A stretch of DNA of 9,545 bases. Source: Paenibacillaceae bacterium (GTDB taxonomy: Bacteria; Bacillota; Bacilli; Paenibacillales; YIM-B00363). The DNA is taken from assembly GCA_018969805.1 (NCBI GenBank), contig JAGWXQ010000039.1, forward strand, positions 1-9,545. Reading direction: 5' to 3'. Made by a program: the position numbers and the translations under genes. The notes beneath the pieces are model-generated. The model was not told where the DNA came from. It saw only the letters and a list, made by a program, of their open reading frames with translations, and searched no databases. This document shows, in pieces, positions 1-5,867 of the stretch; position 1 is the first letter of the stretch, and each line of letters begins with the position of its first letter.

Positions 1-2
1 AA

Positions 3-578
3 CCGATCAAAGGTGAACGTAAGCCAAAACCGCCGAATGAAGGACCAAAAATACCACCTGTACCAAAGCGAAAAACCAATGAAAATCCACCTCCAGCTCC
101 AAATGAAAGAAAACAAGTGGAACCACAAGTAGAATCGGGTGGTGGTGCAGCGTCGTGTACTAGGGGCAGAGGAACTCCCCCAGCCTTTAGTCAATTGGAC
201 GATCTGCTGAAACAACCAAATGCAAAAACGAAAGAATTTATTATGATACTTGAAGAAGTAACGATTTTTATTAATTTACTGGAAGATGAACTAAAAAAAG
301 CGCATGCACTTGATACACCCGAAAAGAAAATAGAAGTAAATAAAGCGATCGAAAATTTGAGAATTAAAGTTCAGAGGGAAGAGTTTATAGCCAACTATTG
401 TTCAGATATCATCAGCGGGAACACGCCTGCGGAGCAGTTAAATTTATTAAAACAAGATCTATTTAATCGATACAAAAAATTATTAGAACCGCGTCTAAAA
501 AAAGAAGTCAATGAAGGAACAATTTTGAAGCGAGAGGTGGAAGGAAAATGGAGGTACTTTAAGCGACGTGTACGCTAA
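3..578 (+). CDS. Unidentified protein, 3' part only (enters from the left edge)
   Basis: The frame is open from base 3 to a TAA at 576-578, with no stop before it, so the gene starts outside the window; the GTG at 117 is unlikely to be the true start. About 191 residues are visible. The first ~45 are rich in proline and lysine (PKIPPVPKRK, NENPPPAPNE) and look like a disordered linker. A Gly/Ala/Cys-containing stretch (ESGGGAASC) follows, then about 130 residues rich in Lys, Glu and Leu that are probably mostly alpha-helical or coiled-coil, ending in a basic tail (WRYFKRRVR). There is no signal peptide or membrane segment in the visible part, and I recognise no family. Base composition is far more AT-rich than every other gene here (23% GC at 241-300, 38% at 361-420), which suggests recent acquisition. 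The layout, a Pro-rich linker before a charged helical C-terminus, occurs in surface or secreted modular proteins, but assigning that role would be a guess. Confidence 0.6.
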   Translation, partial: PIKGERKPKPPNEGPKIPPVPKRKTNENPPPAPNERKQVEPQVESGGGAASCTRGRGTPPAFSQLDDLLKQPNAKTKEFIMILEEVTIFINLLEDELKKAHALDTPEKKIEVNKAIENLRIKVQREEFIANYCSDIISGNTPAEQLNLLKQDLFNRYKKLLEPRLKKEVNEGTILKREVEGKWRYFKRRVR

Positions 579-642
579 TGCCGTGCGCACGTTCATTGAC
601 TTCATGCAATCTTCGTGGTACGTTGGTTGTATGAAGCGGTGA
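568..642 (+). other. Short open frame, possible gene-end remnant
   Basis: In the frame +1 relative to the upstream gene, GTG at 568 opens 24 codons ending at TGA 640-642 (VYANAVRTFIDFMQSSWYVG and four more residues). A GGAGGT at 550-555 lies 12 bases upstream, which is rather far for a ribosome binding site. The frame is open back to 529, across the point where the DNA turns GC-rich. The residue composition looks protein-like, so it may be the surviving 3' end of a gene whose front was replaced by the AT-rich segment. It may equally be chance, because the likely promoter of the next gene lies inside it. Confidence 0.2.
596..624 (+). promoter_or_regulatory. Probable sigma-A promoter of the nagE-ptsI operon
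   Basis: A -35 box TTGACT (596-601, 5 of 6 to consensus) and a -10 box TACGTT (619-624, 3 of 6) are separated by 17 bases. The -10 is preceded by TGG (616-618), making it an extended -10. Transcription would start near 631 and leave a leader of about 25 bases before the ATG at 655. That is too short for an antiterminator or riboswitch structure. No good catabolite-responsive element was seen here. Confidence 0.5.
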
Positions 643-654
643 AGGTGTGAGGGT

Positions 655-2505
655 ATGGCGTATTGGCAGACGTTGTCACGATCGCTCGTGTTGCCCTTTT
701 TGGCATTGCCTTTGGTCGCGGTATTGATGCACGTGGCGTCATGGTCCTTTGTGACAGATGGCGTGGCGCACGTGTGTCGTGTCGTGGCGTTGACGGTGTT
801 GTCTGCGATGCCGTATGTGTTTGCGGTTGCGATTGCCCTGGGCATGACACGGCAAGCACCGCAGGCGGGCATTGCAGCACTTATTGGGATGTTTGTGTGC
901 ACGCATGTAGCATACGGAGATCAAGCGAGTGTGTTTGCAGGTGTCATCATGGGTATGGTGACGGCGATCGTGTATGAGCAGTGCAAGGACGTGCAATTTC
1001 CGGGATGGGTGCAGTTTTTTGGGGGATCGCGGTTTGCGGTTCTGGCGGTCAGTATTGGATCGATGGCGGTCGGTTTGTTGTTTGTCGTTGGGGCACCGAT
1101 GATCAACAAAGCGGTACATACGGTTGCTGCCGTTGTATTGGACGATGGCGGGGGGTTTGCGGTGTTTGCGTATGGTGTTGTGCACCGATTGTTGGTGCCA
1201 CTCGGGTTGCACCATTTGATCAACCACGTCGTGTTGTTCCAAATAGGAAGTTATACGACCGATGGAATTACGGTAACCGGGGATGTGTCGCGATTTTTTG
1301 CAGGAGATCCAAGAGCCGGGCGATTTATGGCGGGGTTGTTTCCCGTCATGATGGGTGCGTTGCCTGCTGCGGCACTTGCGATGTGGCGCAGTGCGTTGCC
1401 TGCGATGCGCAAGCGTGTCGGGCTATTGATGGGATCTGCGATCGTGGCATCGTTTGGTGTGGGCATCACCGAGCCGATTGAGTTGGCGTTTTTGTTTGTC
1501 GCGCCGTGGCTGTATATCGTGCATGCGGTATGCACAGGATTCATGATGTGGCTTGCGTACGTGTTGGACGTGCGACACGGGTTTTCTTTTTCTGCGGGTG
1601 TGTTTGATTTTGTGATCAATGCCCATGCATCGCACAACATTCATTGGTTGTTTGTGATCGGAATTGTGGGGGCGATCGGCTATTATGTGCTGTTTCGGTT
1701 TGCGATCGAGCGCTGGGACCTTCCGACGCCTGGTAGAAGGGCTGATGCGGTCGTGCTGCACGACGCGGCATCGACACAATACGACCGCGTGGAGCGCATT
1801 GTGGCTGCACTTGGGGGTATGTCCAACATTGTGCAAATCGATGCGTGTGTGACGCGGTTGCGCCTCATAGTCCATACTCCGTCGCTCGTCGATGCAGAGG
1901 CGTTGCGAAAATTGGGGGCATTTGGCGTTATTTTTATTGGGGAACGCAGTGTGCAAGTCGTGTTCGGGACGGCATCGGAGCGCATAAGGGAGCGCATTGT
2001 TGACTCGGTGCAGCGACCCCACACAAACGCAGTGTCTTTGCGCGCACCGTGGTCGGGAAGGCTCGTTCCGCTTGATGAAGTGCCTGATCCGGTGTTTGCA
2101 CAGCGGCTCATTGGCGACGGTGTCGCCATCATGTTAACCGATCATATGATGGTCGCTCCTGTGTCCGGTGTCGTGACGCTGATCTATCCTACAGGACATG
2201 CACTCGGATTGCGTACGCCGGAGGGCATTGAGCTCTTGATGCATGTAGGCATTGAAGAAGGCGTACGCGATCCGAGCCATTATGCAGTCGTTGTCCATAT
2301 TGGGCAAGCCGTGCGTGTTGGCGAGCCTTTGATGCGCTGCACCCACGTGACCGATGCACTCATCGGTGTGCTTGTCGTCTGCACTGCACCACGTGGATCG
2401 ATCGAGCATGTCGGTGATGACGTGCGCGACGTGTACGTCACAGCGGGAACGTCGATCGTCATGACTGTGCGCGCACATCAAGGAGGACAATCGGATGATC
2501 AATAA
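655..2505 (+). CDS. nagE: PTS permease IICBA, N-acetylglucosamine subtype
   Basis: Membrane sugar permease of the glucose/GlcNAc PTS superfamily; it takes up its sugar and phosphorylates it with phosphate from HPr. Of 616 residues, about 1-350 form the IIC membrane domain, with GLHHLINHVV (184-193), ITEPIELAFLF (271-281) and GFSFSAGVFDF (309-319). IIB is about 375-452 with phospho-acceptor Cys398 (IDACVTRLRL). IIA is about 463-605 with His515 (GHALGL) and His530 (LLMHVG), spaced like His75/His90 of E. coli IIA-Glc. The segment GDVSRFFAGDPRAGRFMAG and the IIC-IIB linker DLPTPGRR resemble E. coli NagE more than glucose PtsG, where this region has an insertion and a different motif, so GlcNAc is the favoured substrate. 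Glucose or another hexosamine remains possible. The length is near NagE (648) and all active residues are present. The start is supported by GAAGG at 641-645. The last codons overlap ptsI by 11 bases. Confidence 0.88.
   Translation: MAYWQTLSRSLVLPFLALPLVAVLMHVASWSFVTDGVAHVCRVVALTVLSAMPYVFAVAIALGMTRQAPQAGIAALIGMFVCTHVAYGDQASVFAGVIMGMVTAIVYEQCKDVQFPGWVQFFGGSRFAVLAVSIGSMAVGLLFVVGAPMINKAVHTVAAVVLDDGGGFAVFAYGVVHRLLVPLGLHHLINHVVLFQIGSYTTDGITVTGDVSRFFAGDPRAGRFMAGLFPVMMGALPAAALAMWRSALPAMRKRVGLLMGSAIVASFGVGITEPIELAFLFVAPWLYIVHAVCTGFMMWLAYVLDVRHGFSFSAGVFDFVINAHASHNIHWLFVIGIVGAIGYYVLFRFAIERWDLPTPGRRADAVVLHDAASTQYDRVERIVAALGGMSNIVQIDACVTRLRLIVHTPSLVDAEALRKLGAFGVIFIGERSVQVVFGTASERIRERIVDSVQRPHTNAVSLRAPWSGRLVPLDEVPDPVFAQRLIGDGVAIMLTDHMMVAPVSGVVTLIYPTGHALGLRTPEGIELLMHVGIEEGVRDPSHYAVVVHIGQAVRVGEPLMRCTHVTDALIGVLVVCTAPRGSIEHVGDDVRDVYVTAGTSIVMTVRAHQGGQSDDQ
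2481..2486 (+). promoter_or_regulatory. Ribosome binding site of ptsI inside nagE
   Basis: AGGAGG lies 8 bases before the ATG at 2495 and inside the last codons of the permease gene. It fixes the ptsI start and implies translational coupling of the two genes. Confidence 0.75.
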
Positions 2506-4234
2506 ACGGTGGAGTGGCATTACGATTTCGTCTGGGGTCGGAATTGGGCGTGCAGTGTGCGTACCCCCGGCGTGGATGCACCCTACGATGCAGCAGATGA
2601 CGCATAGCATTGAGCGTGAGCTGAGCAAGCTCAATCGGGCTCTAGAGCAGACAAAGCAAGAAATTGCACATATTCGTGCAACTTCGGTATCCGTGATCGG
2701 ACCACACCAGGCTTATATTTTTGATGCGCATTTGGCGATGATAGAAGACCCGGCTTGGTGGCGGGAGTGGCACGAGTGCATTCAAGAGCGGGGAATGACG
2801 GCATCTGAAGCGGTGTTGCACGTCGGCGAACGGTACGCGCGGATGCTGGAAATTTCGTACGATCCGCTCGTACGCGAGCGCAGTGCCGACGTACGTGACG
2901 TCGTGCAGCGATTGCATGGGCATGTCGTCGGGCATCGTGATCGGGATGTCCAATTTGGGGTCGCACCGTTTGTCCTCGTCGCCCACGAAGTGACCCCTTC
3001 GCAGTTTGTGCAGCTCGACCATCGGAATTTGCGGGGCATTGTGACGGGGGCGGGAGGGTACACCGCACACACATCGATTATGGCACGCGCGTTGCACGTT
3101 CCATTTGTCATGGTGTACGATGAAGATGCGTTGTTGGGCATTGAGCCAGGCGACATCGTTGGTGTTCAGGCAAATATCGGGGAAGTCATTGTCCACCCGA
3201 GTGCCGATGTCGCGACGCAGCTCCAATTGTTGTACGAGAGGGAACAACGACAACTCAAAAAAATGCGAACGCTTTCTATGGCGCGCGCCCAGACGGAAGA
3301 TGGGCACACGTTGTCATTGTATGCAAACATTACTACGCCTGCAGAAATGGATTCTGTATGGCAAGATGGTGCAGAGGGGATCGGGCTGTATCGCAGTGAA
3401 TGCATTTTCATGGCGAGCGATGGGTATCCATCGGAAGAGCAACAATATGACATTTATCGCAAAACGGCGTGGGCATGCCGCGGGACACCGCTGACGATTC
3501 GTACGATCGACATCGGGGGTGACAAGCATTTGCCGTATGTCGCGCATCCTGTGGAAACAAACCCGGCGATGGGTTTTCGCTCCATACGGATGTCGCTTGC
3601 AGAACCGGCGCGGCTCGTCACCCAATTGCGTGCAATTTTGCGCGCAAGTGTGTATGGCGACGTGCGCATTTTGCTCCCGATGATCTCGCATATAGAGCAG
3701 CTGCGGGAACTACGGGCACTGATTTCCAGTACGCAGGAACAGCTGCATGCGGAAGGCATTGCGACCCGCACGGACATTCCGATTGGGATGATGATCGAAG
3801 TACCATCTGCGGCGATCATGGCGGAGCAGTTTGCACAGGAAGTGCAATTTTTGAGTATTGGGACAAATGATCTAACACAATTCGTCTTAGCAACCGATAG
3901 AATGAATGAGAGGGTCACCCACTTGTATCATCCGTATCATCCGGCCGTCATCTCGCTCATCCGCCATGTTGCGCACGTGGCACATGCACGGGGCATCCCG
4001 GTGTCGGTATGTGGTGAAATGGCAGCAGACCCGCTCGCATTGCCGTTGTGGATTGGATGCGGTATTACCCAACTGAGTATGTCTTCGCCGCGCATCGTGT
4101 TGATCAAACAAGCGCTTCCTTCATGCAGCGTGCAGCGATCCATGGCGCTCATGCCGGTCATTGGGCAAGCCCGTACAGCATCGGAAATCATGCATACACT
4201 CGGGCAAGCGTTCGTTCCATCGCTCGTGCGGTAA
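2495..4234 (+). CDS. ptsI: PTS Enzyme I (phosphoenolpyruvate-protein phosphotransferase)
   Basis: Cytoplasmic first enzyme of the PTS: it autophosphorylates with PEP and passes the phosphate to HPr. The 579 residues match the family's usual ~570-575. The N-terminal HPr-binding and phospho-His domain (about 5-225) carries the active His192 in TAHTSIMARA. The C-terminal PEP-binding barrel (about 255-550) shows GIGLYRSE with Arg300, RTIDIGGDK (336-344), GFRSIRMSL with Arg362, MIEVPSAA with Glu435, IGTNDLTQF (455-463) and the catalytic Cys506 in VSVCGEMA. Every catalytic position I can place is intact. Some flanking residues differ from the usual form (ETNPAMGFRSIR where ENPxLGxRxxR is common), so it is a somewhat divergent but apparently active enzyme. 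It overlaps the permease gene, so the two are co-transcribed. ptsH, its usual upstream neighbour, is absent. The stop at 4232-4234 is followed by 141 bases before the next gene. Confidence 0.95.
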   Translation: MINKRWSGITISSGVGIGRAVCVPPAWMHPTMQQMTHSIERELSKLNRALEQTKQEIAHIRATSVSVIGPHQAYIFDAHLAMIEDPAWWREWHECIQERGMTASEAVLHVGERYARMLEISYDPLVRERSADVRDVVQRLHGHVVGHRDRDVQFGVAPFVLVAHEVTPSQFVQLDHRNLRGIVTGAGGYTAHTSIMARALHVPFVMVYDEDALLGIEPGDIVGVQANIGEVIVHPSADVATQLQLLYEREQRQLKKMRTLSMARAQTEDGHTLSLYANITTPAEMDSVWQDGAEGIGLYRSECIFMASDGYPSEEQQYDIYRKTAWACRGTPLTIRTIDIGGDKHLPYVAHPVETNPAMGFRSIRMSLAEPARLVTQLRAILRASVYGDVRILLPMISHIEQLRELRALISSTQEQLHAEGIATRTDIPIGMMIEVPSAAIMAEQFAQEVQFLSIGTNDLTQFVLATDRMNERVTHLYHPYHPAVISLIRHVAHVAHARGIPVSVCGEMAADPLALPLWIGCGITQLSMSSPRIVLIKQALPSCSVQRSMALMPVIGQARTASEIMHTLGQAFVPSLVR

Positions 4235-4324
4235 TGGCGACGGCGGTGCATCATCAAATTTTGTTCAAAATGGCAGCATCGGAAGGAATGGAATACTCGT
4301 GAGTGGAATAGTACAGCGTGGAAA

Positions 4325-4333
4325 TGGTACGAT
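4325..4333 (+). promoter_or_regulatory. Possible extended -10 promoter element before the zinc-ribbon gene
   Basis: TGG followed by TACGAT (4328-4333) forms an extended -10 box. No good -35 is visible; the best candidate is TGGAAT at 4304-4309 with an 18-base spacer, 3 of 6 to consensus. Transcription would start near 4340, about 35 bases before the ATG. It matters because no clear terminator was seen after ptsI, so the downstream pair may be read both from here and by readthrough. Confidence 0.3.
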
Positions 4334-4343
4334 GTACGTACAT
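4332..4343 (+). repeat. Perfect 12-bp palindrome, possible operator
   Basis: ATGTACGTACAT is its own reverse complement. It overlaps the end of the candidate -10 and covers the predicted transcription start, a typical place for a repressor site. No binding protein can be assigned. It does not match the catabolite-responsive element pattern. Confidence 0.4.
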
Positions 4344-4375
4344 TCAAGTCCAAATGATGCGAGGAGGGGTCTACA

Positions 4376-4804
4376 ATGGAAAAAATATGTGGATGTGGGA
4401 GTAAAATGACGATGCGTTTGCGGTCTCTCGTGTTTGCAAAGAAAGTATCGATATTAAATGTACCAGTCATGAATTGCACAAAATGCCGTCACAGCGAAGT
4501 GCTTGCAGATTGTGCACAACCACTCATCACATTGTTGCGTGGATTGGGATCCCAACCTGCGGAGCAACACATTTGGTACAATGAAGTGCACGAGCTGGCG
4601 TACATATTGTATGAGGCCAGCAAAGCAAAAAAACAAAATCGTTCTATGCATGATATTGCCAAAGACCGCATCAACCAATTGCTTGATTTATTGTTGCTCT
4701 CACGGGCACTCGGAGATCACGCGTGGGTGACCGATATAGAAGCACGCCTTGCACAAATATCCCAAGCGGAATGTGTATACAACAACGTTATTTCAAACAA
4801 TTAG
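4376..4804 (+). CDS. Small zinc-ribbon protein with helical C-terminus, function unknown
   Basis: Starts at ATG 4376, 8 bases after a strong GAGGAGG (4361-4367). The 142 residues carry an N-terminal CxC (Cys5, Cys7) and a CxxC (Cys34, Cys37) on either side of a predicted beta segment (LRSLVFAKKVSILNVPVMN), the layout of a YgiT-type (MqsA N-terminal-like) zinc ribbon. The rest is charged and alpha-helical, including RINQLLDLLLLSRALGD (about 103-119). No MqsA-like helix-turn-helix is visible and no toxin partner gene lies next to it, so a toxin-antitoxin role is not supported. There is no membrane segment or signal peptide. ccpA begins 25 bases after the stop, so the two are probably one transcript. 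I recall similar Cys4-plus-helix proteins in other Bacillales but cannot name a function. DNA binding or protein binding are both possible. Confidence 0.8.
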   Translation: MEKICGCGSKMTMRLRSLVFAKKVSILNVPVMNCTKCRHSEVLADCAQPLITLLRGLGSQPAEQHIWYNEVHELAYILYEASKAKKQNRSMHDIAKDRINQLLDLLLLSRALGDHAWVTDIEARLAQISQAECVYNNVISNN

Positions 4805-4816
4805 GGCGCATAGGGG

Positions 4817-4825
4817 AAAGGTGAG
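4817..4825 (+). promoter_or_regulatory. Ribosome binding site deciding the ccpA start
   Basis: AAAGGTGAG, fully complementary to the anti-Shine-Dalgarno region, ends 4 bases before TTG 4830. It overlaps the alternative GTG 4821, so that GTG would have to rely on the poorer AGGGG at 4812-4816. This favours the TTG start. Confidence 0.55.
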
Positions 4826-4829
4826 TGCT

Positions 4830-5819
4830 TTGCCGATTACGATTTACGATGTCGCGCGGACGGCGCGCGTTTCGTTGGCGACGGTGTCGCGGGTGCTCAA
4901 CAACAATCCCAATGTCAAACACCAAACGCGTCAAAAAGTGCTTGGGGTCATCGAACAGCTGGGGTTTCGGCCAAATGCCGTTGCGCGCGGTTTGGCGAGC
5001 AAAAAAACGACAACGATCGGTGTGGTCATTCCGGACATTTCCAGTGCAGCACTTCCGGATATCGTACGTGGAATTGAAGACATTGCGTTGATGTATGGAT
5101 ACAACATCATTGTGTGCAATTCCGACCATCATTTAGAGAAAGAATTGCGCTTAATTAATACGATGTTGGAGAAGCAAGTCGATGGTCTTTTGTTTATGGG
5201 AGAGCAAATGACGTCCGAGCACATCGATGTGTTGCACAATCAAGTTCCTGTTGTGTTGTGTGGCACGTCGTATTATGGGGGGGCGTTGCCGTCCGTCGAT
5301 ATTGATCATGCACAAGCGGCGTACGATGCAGTGCGTATGTTGATCGATTATGGGCATCGTGACATCGCAATGATTGCGGGGCTCATTTCGGATCCGTGGA
5401 CGGGTGCTGCGCGTGTATGTGGATATGAGCGCGCGATGCGTGAAGCACGTATTGCGCATGAGCGCATCGTGTATGGCAAATGCCGCTATCGGGATGGGAT
5501 GGCGCTGACAAAACAGCTGTTGTCTGATCGCCCGAGTGCCATTTTTTGTGCGACGGACGAAATGGCACTCGGTGCGATCCACGCATTACAAGACAGTGGA
5601 CTTCGGGTTCCGGATCAAGTATCGGTCATCTCGATTGGCAATTTGCCGCTCGCAGAAATGGTTCGTCCGATGTTGACGACCGTAGCCCAGCAAATGTATG
5701 ACATTGGGGCAGTATCGATGCGGCTGTTGACCAAGCTGATCGAAGGTGAGCCGATTGCGGAAATGAACGTGACGGTACCGCACCATATCGTCGTGCGTCA
5801 ATCGGTGTGTGCCAAATAA
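4830..5819 (+). CDS. ccpA: Catabolite control protein A (LacI family)
   Basis: Global carbon catabolite regulator; with HPr-Ser-P as co-repressor it binds cre sites. The 329 residues fit the family's ~334. The start was chosen at TTG 4830 because the product then begins MPITIYDVAR, as B. subtilis CcpA does (MSNITIYDVAR). GTG 4821 (three residues longer) is the alternative; ATG 4749 would lie inside the upstream gene. The helix-turn-helix is at 4-25 and the hinge helix PNAVARGLASKKTTT at about 48-62, both nearly identical to CcpA. The HPr-Ser-P contact helix YDIGAVSMRLLTK (290-302) is conserved, which separates it from sugar-specific LacI repressors. One oddity: the usual GFDN motif of the effector cleft reads SIGN (268-271), so the conserved Asp is missing. 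ccpA follows a zinc-ribbon gene and the PTS operon rather than its common Bacillus neighbour aroA, and ends at a strong hairpin. Confidence 0.93.
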   Translation: MPITIYDVARTARVSLATVSRVLNNNPNVKHQTRQKVLGVIEQLGFRPNAVARGLASKKTTTIGVVIPDISSAALPDIVRGIEDIALMYGYNIIVCNSDHHLEKELRLINTMLEKQVDGLLFMGEQMTSEHIDVLHNQVPVVLCGTSYYGGALPSVDIDHAQAAYDAVRMLIDYGHRDIAMIAGLISDPWTGAARVCGYERAMREARIAHERIVYGKCRYRDGMALTKQLLSDRPSAIFCATDEMALGAIHALQDSGLRVPDQVSVISIGNLPLAEMVRPMLTTVAQQMYDIGAVSMRLLTKLIEGEPIAEMNVTVPHHIVVRQSVCAK

Positions 5820-5827
5820 CCACACAG

Positions 5828-5862
5828 ACGGCCTTCTTCGCGCATTGGGCGAGGAAGGCCGT
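5828..5862. terminator. Hairpin terminator shared by convergent ccpA and the PBP gene
   Basis: ACGGCCTTC (5828-5836) pairs with GAAGGCCGT (5854-5862). The stem continues through 5837-5841 with 5849-5853 (one G-T wobble), giving 14 bp around a 7-base loop. It starts 9 bases after the ccpA stop and ends 5 bases beyond the PBP stop, so it can serve both genes. The T run is short on the plus side (TTT from 5862) and interrupted on the minus side, so termination efficiency is uncertain. Confidence 0.8.
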
Positions 5863-5867
5863 TTGCA

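Noticed and set aside
563..574. 12-base match gcgacgtgtacg repeated at 2426-2437
   Set aside because: A single unextended match in similarly composed DNA. It encodes part of the permease C-terminus at 2426 and shows no flanking repeat structure, so it is probably chance.
628..646. Possible cre (CcpA-binding) site before nagE
   Set aside because: TGAAGCGGTGAA lacks one base of the TGWAANCGNTNWCA pattern and is not symmetric. I would not call it without binding data.
739..1242. Long minus-strand open frames across the nagE and ptsI genes
   Set aside because: They have unnatural compositions (His, Arg, Thr and Cys rich), no ribosome sites and no motifs. They arise from the codon bias of the real plus-strand genes.
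4234..4302. A 22-codon frame whose ATG overlaps the ptsI stop (TAATG)
   Set aside because: The overlap hints at coupling, but there is no ribosome site, the product (MATAVHHQILFKMAASEGMEYS is 22 residues; first part MATAVHHQIL) has no recognisable features, and it is the tail of a longer shadow frame of ptsI.
4376..4804. MqsA-type antitoxin
   Set aside because: Only the Cys4 layout fits. There is no adjacent toxin gene and no recognisable helix-turn-helix after the zinc ribbon.
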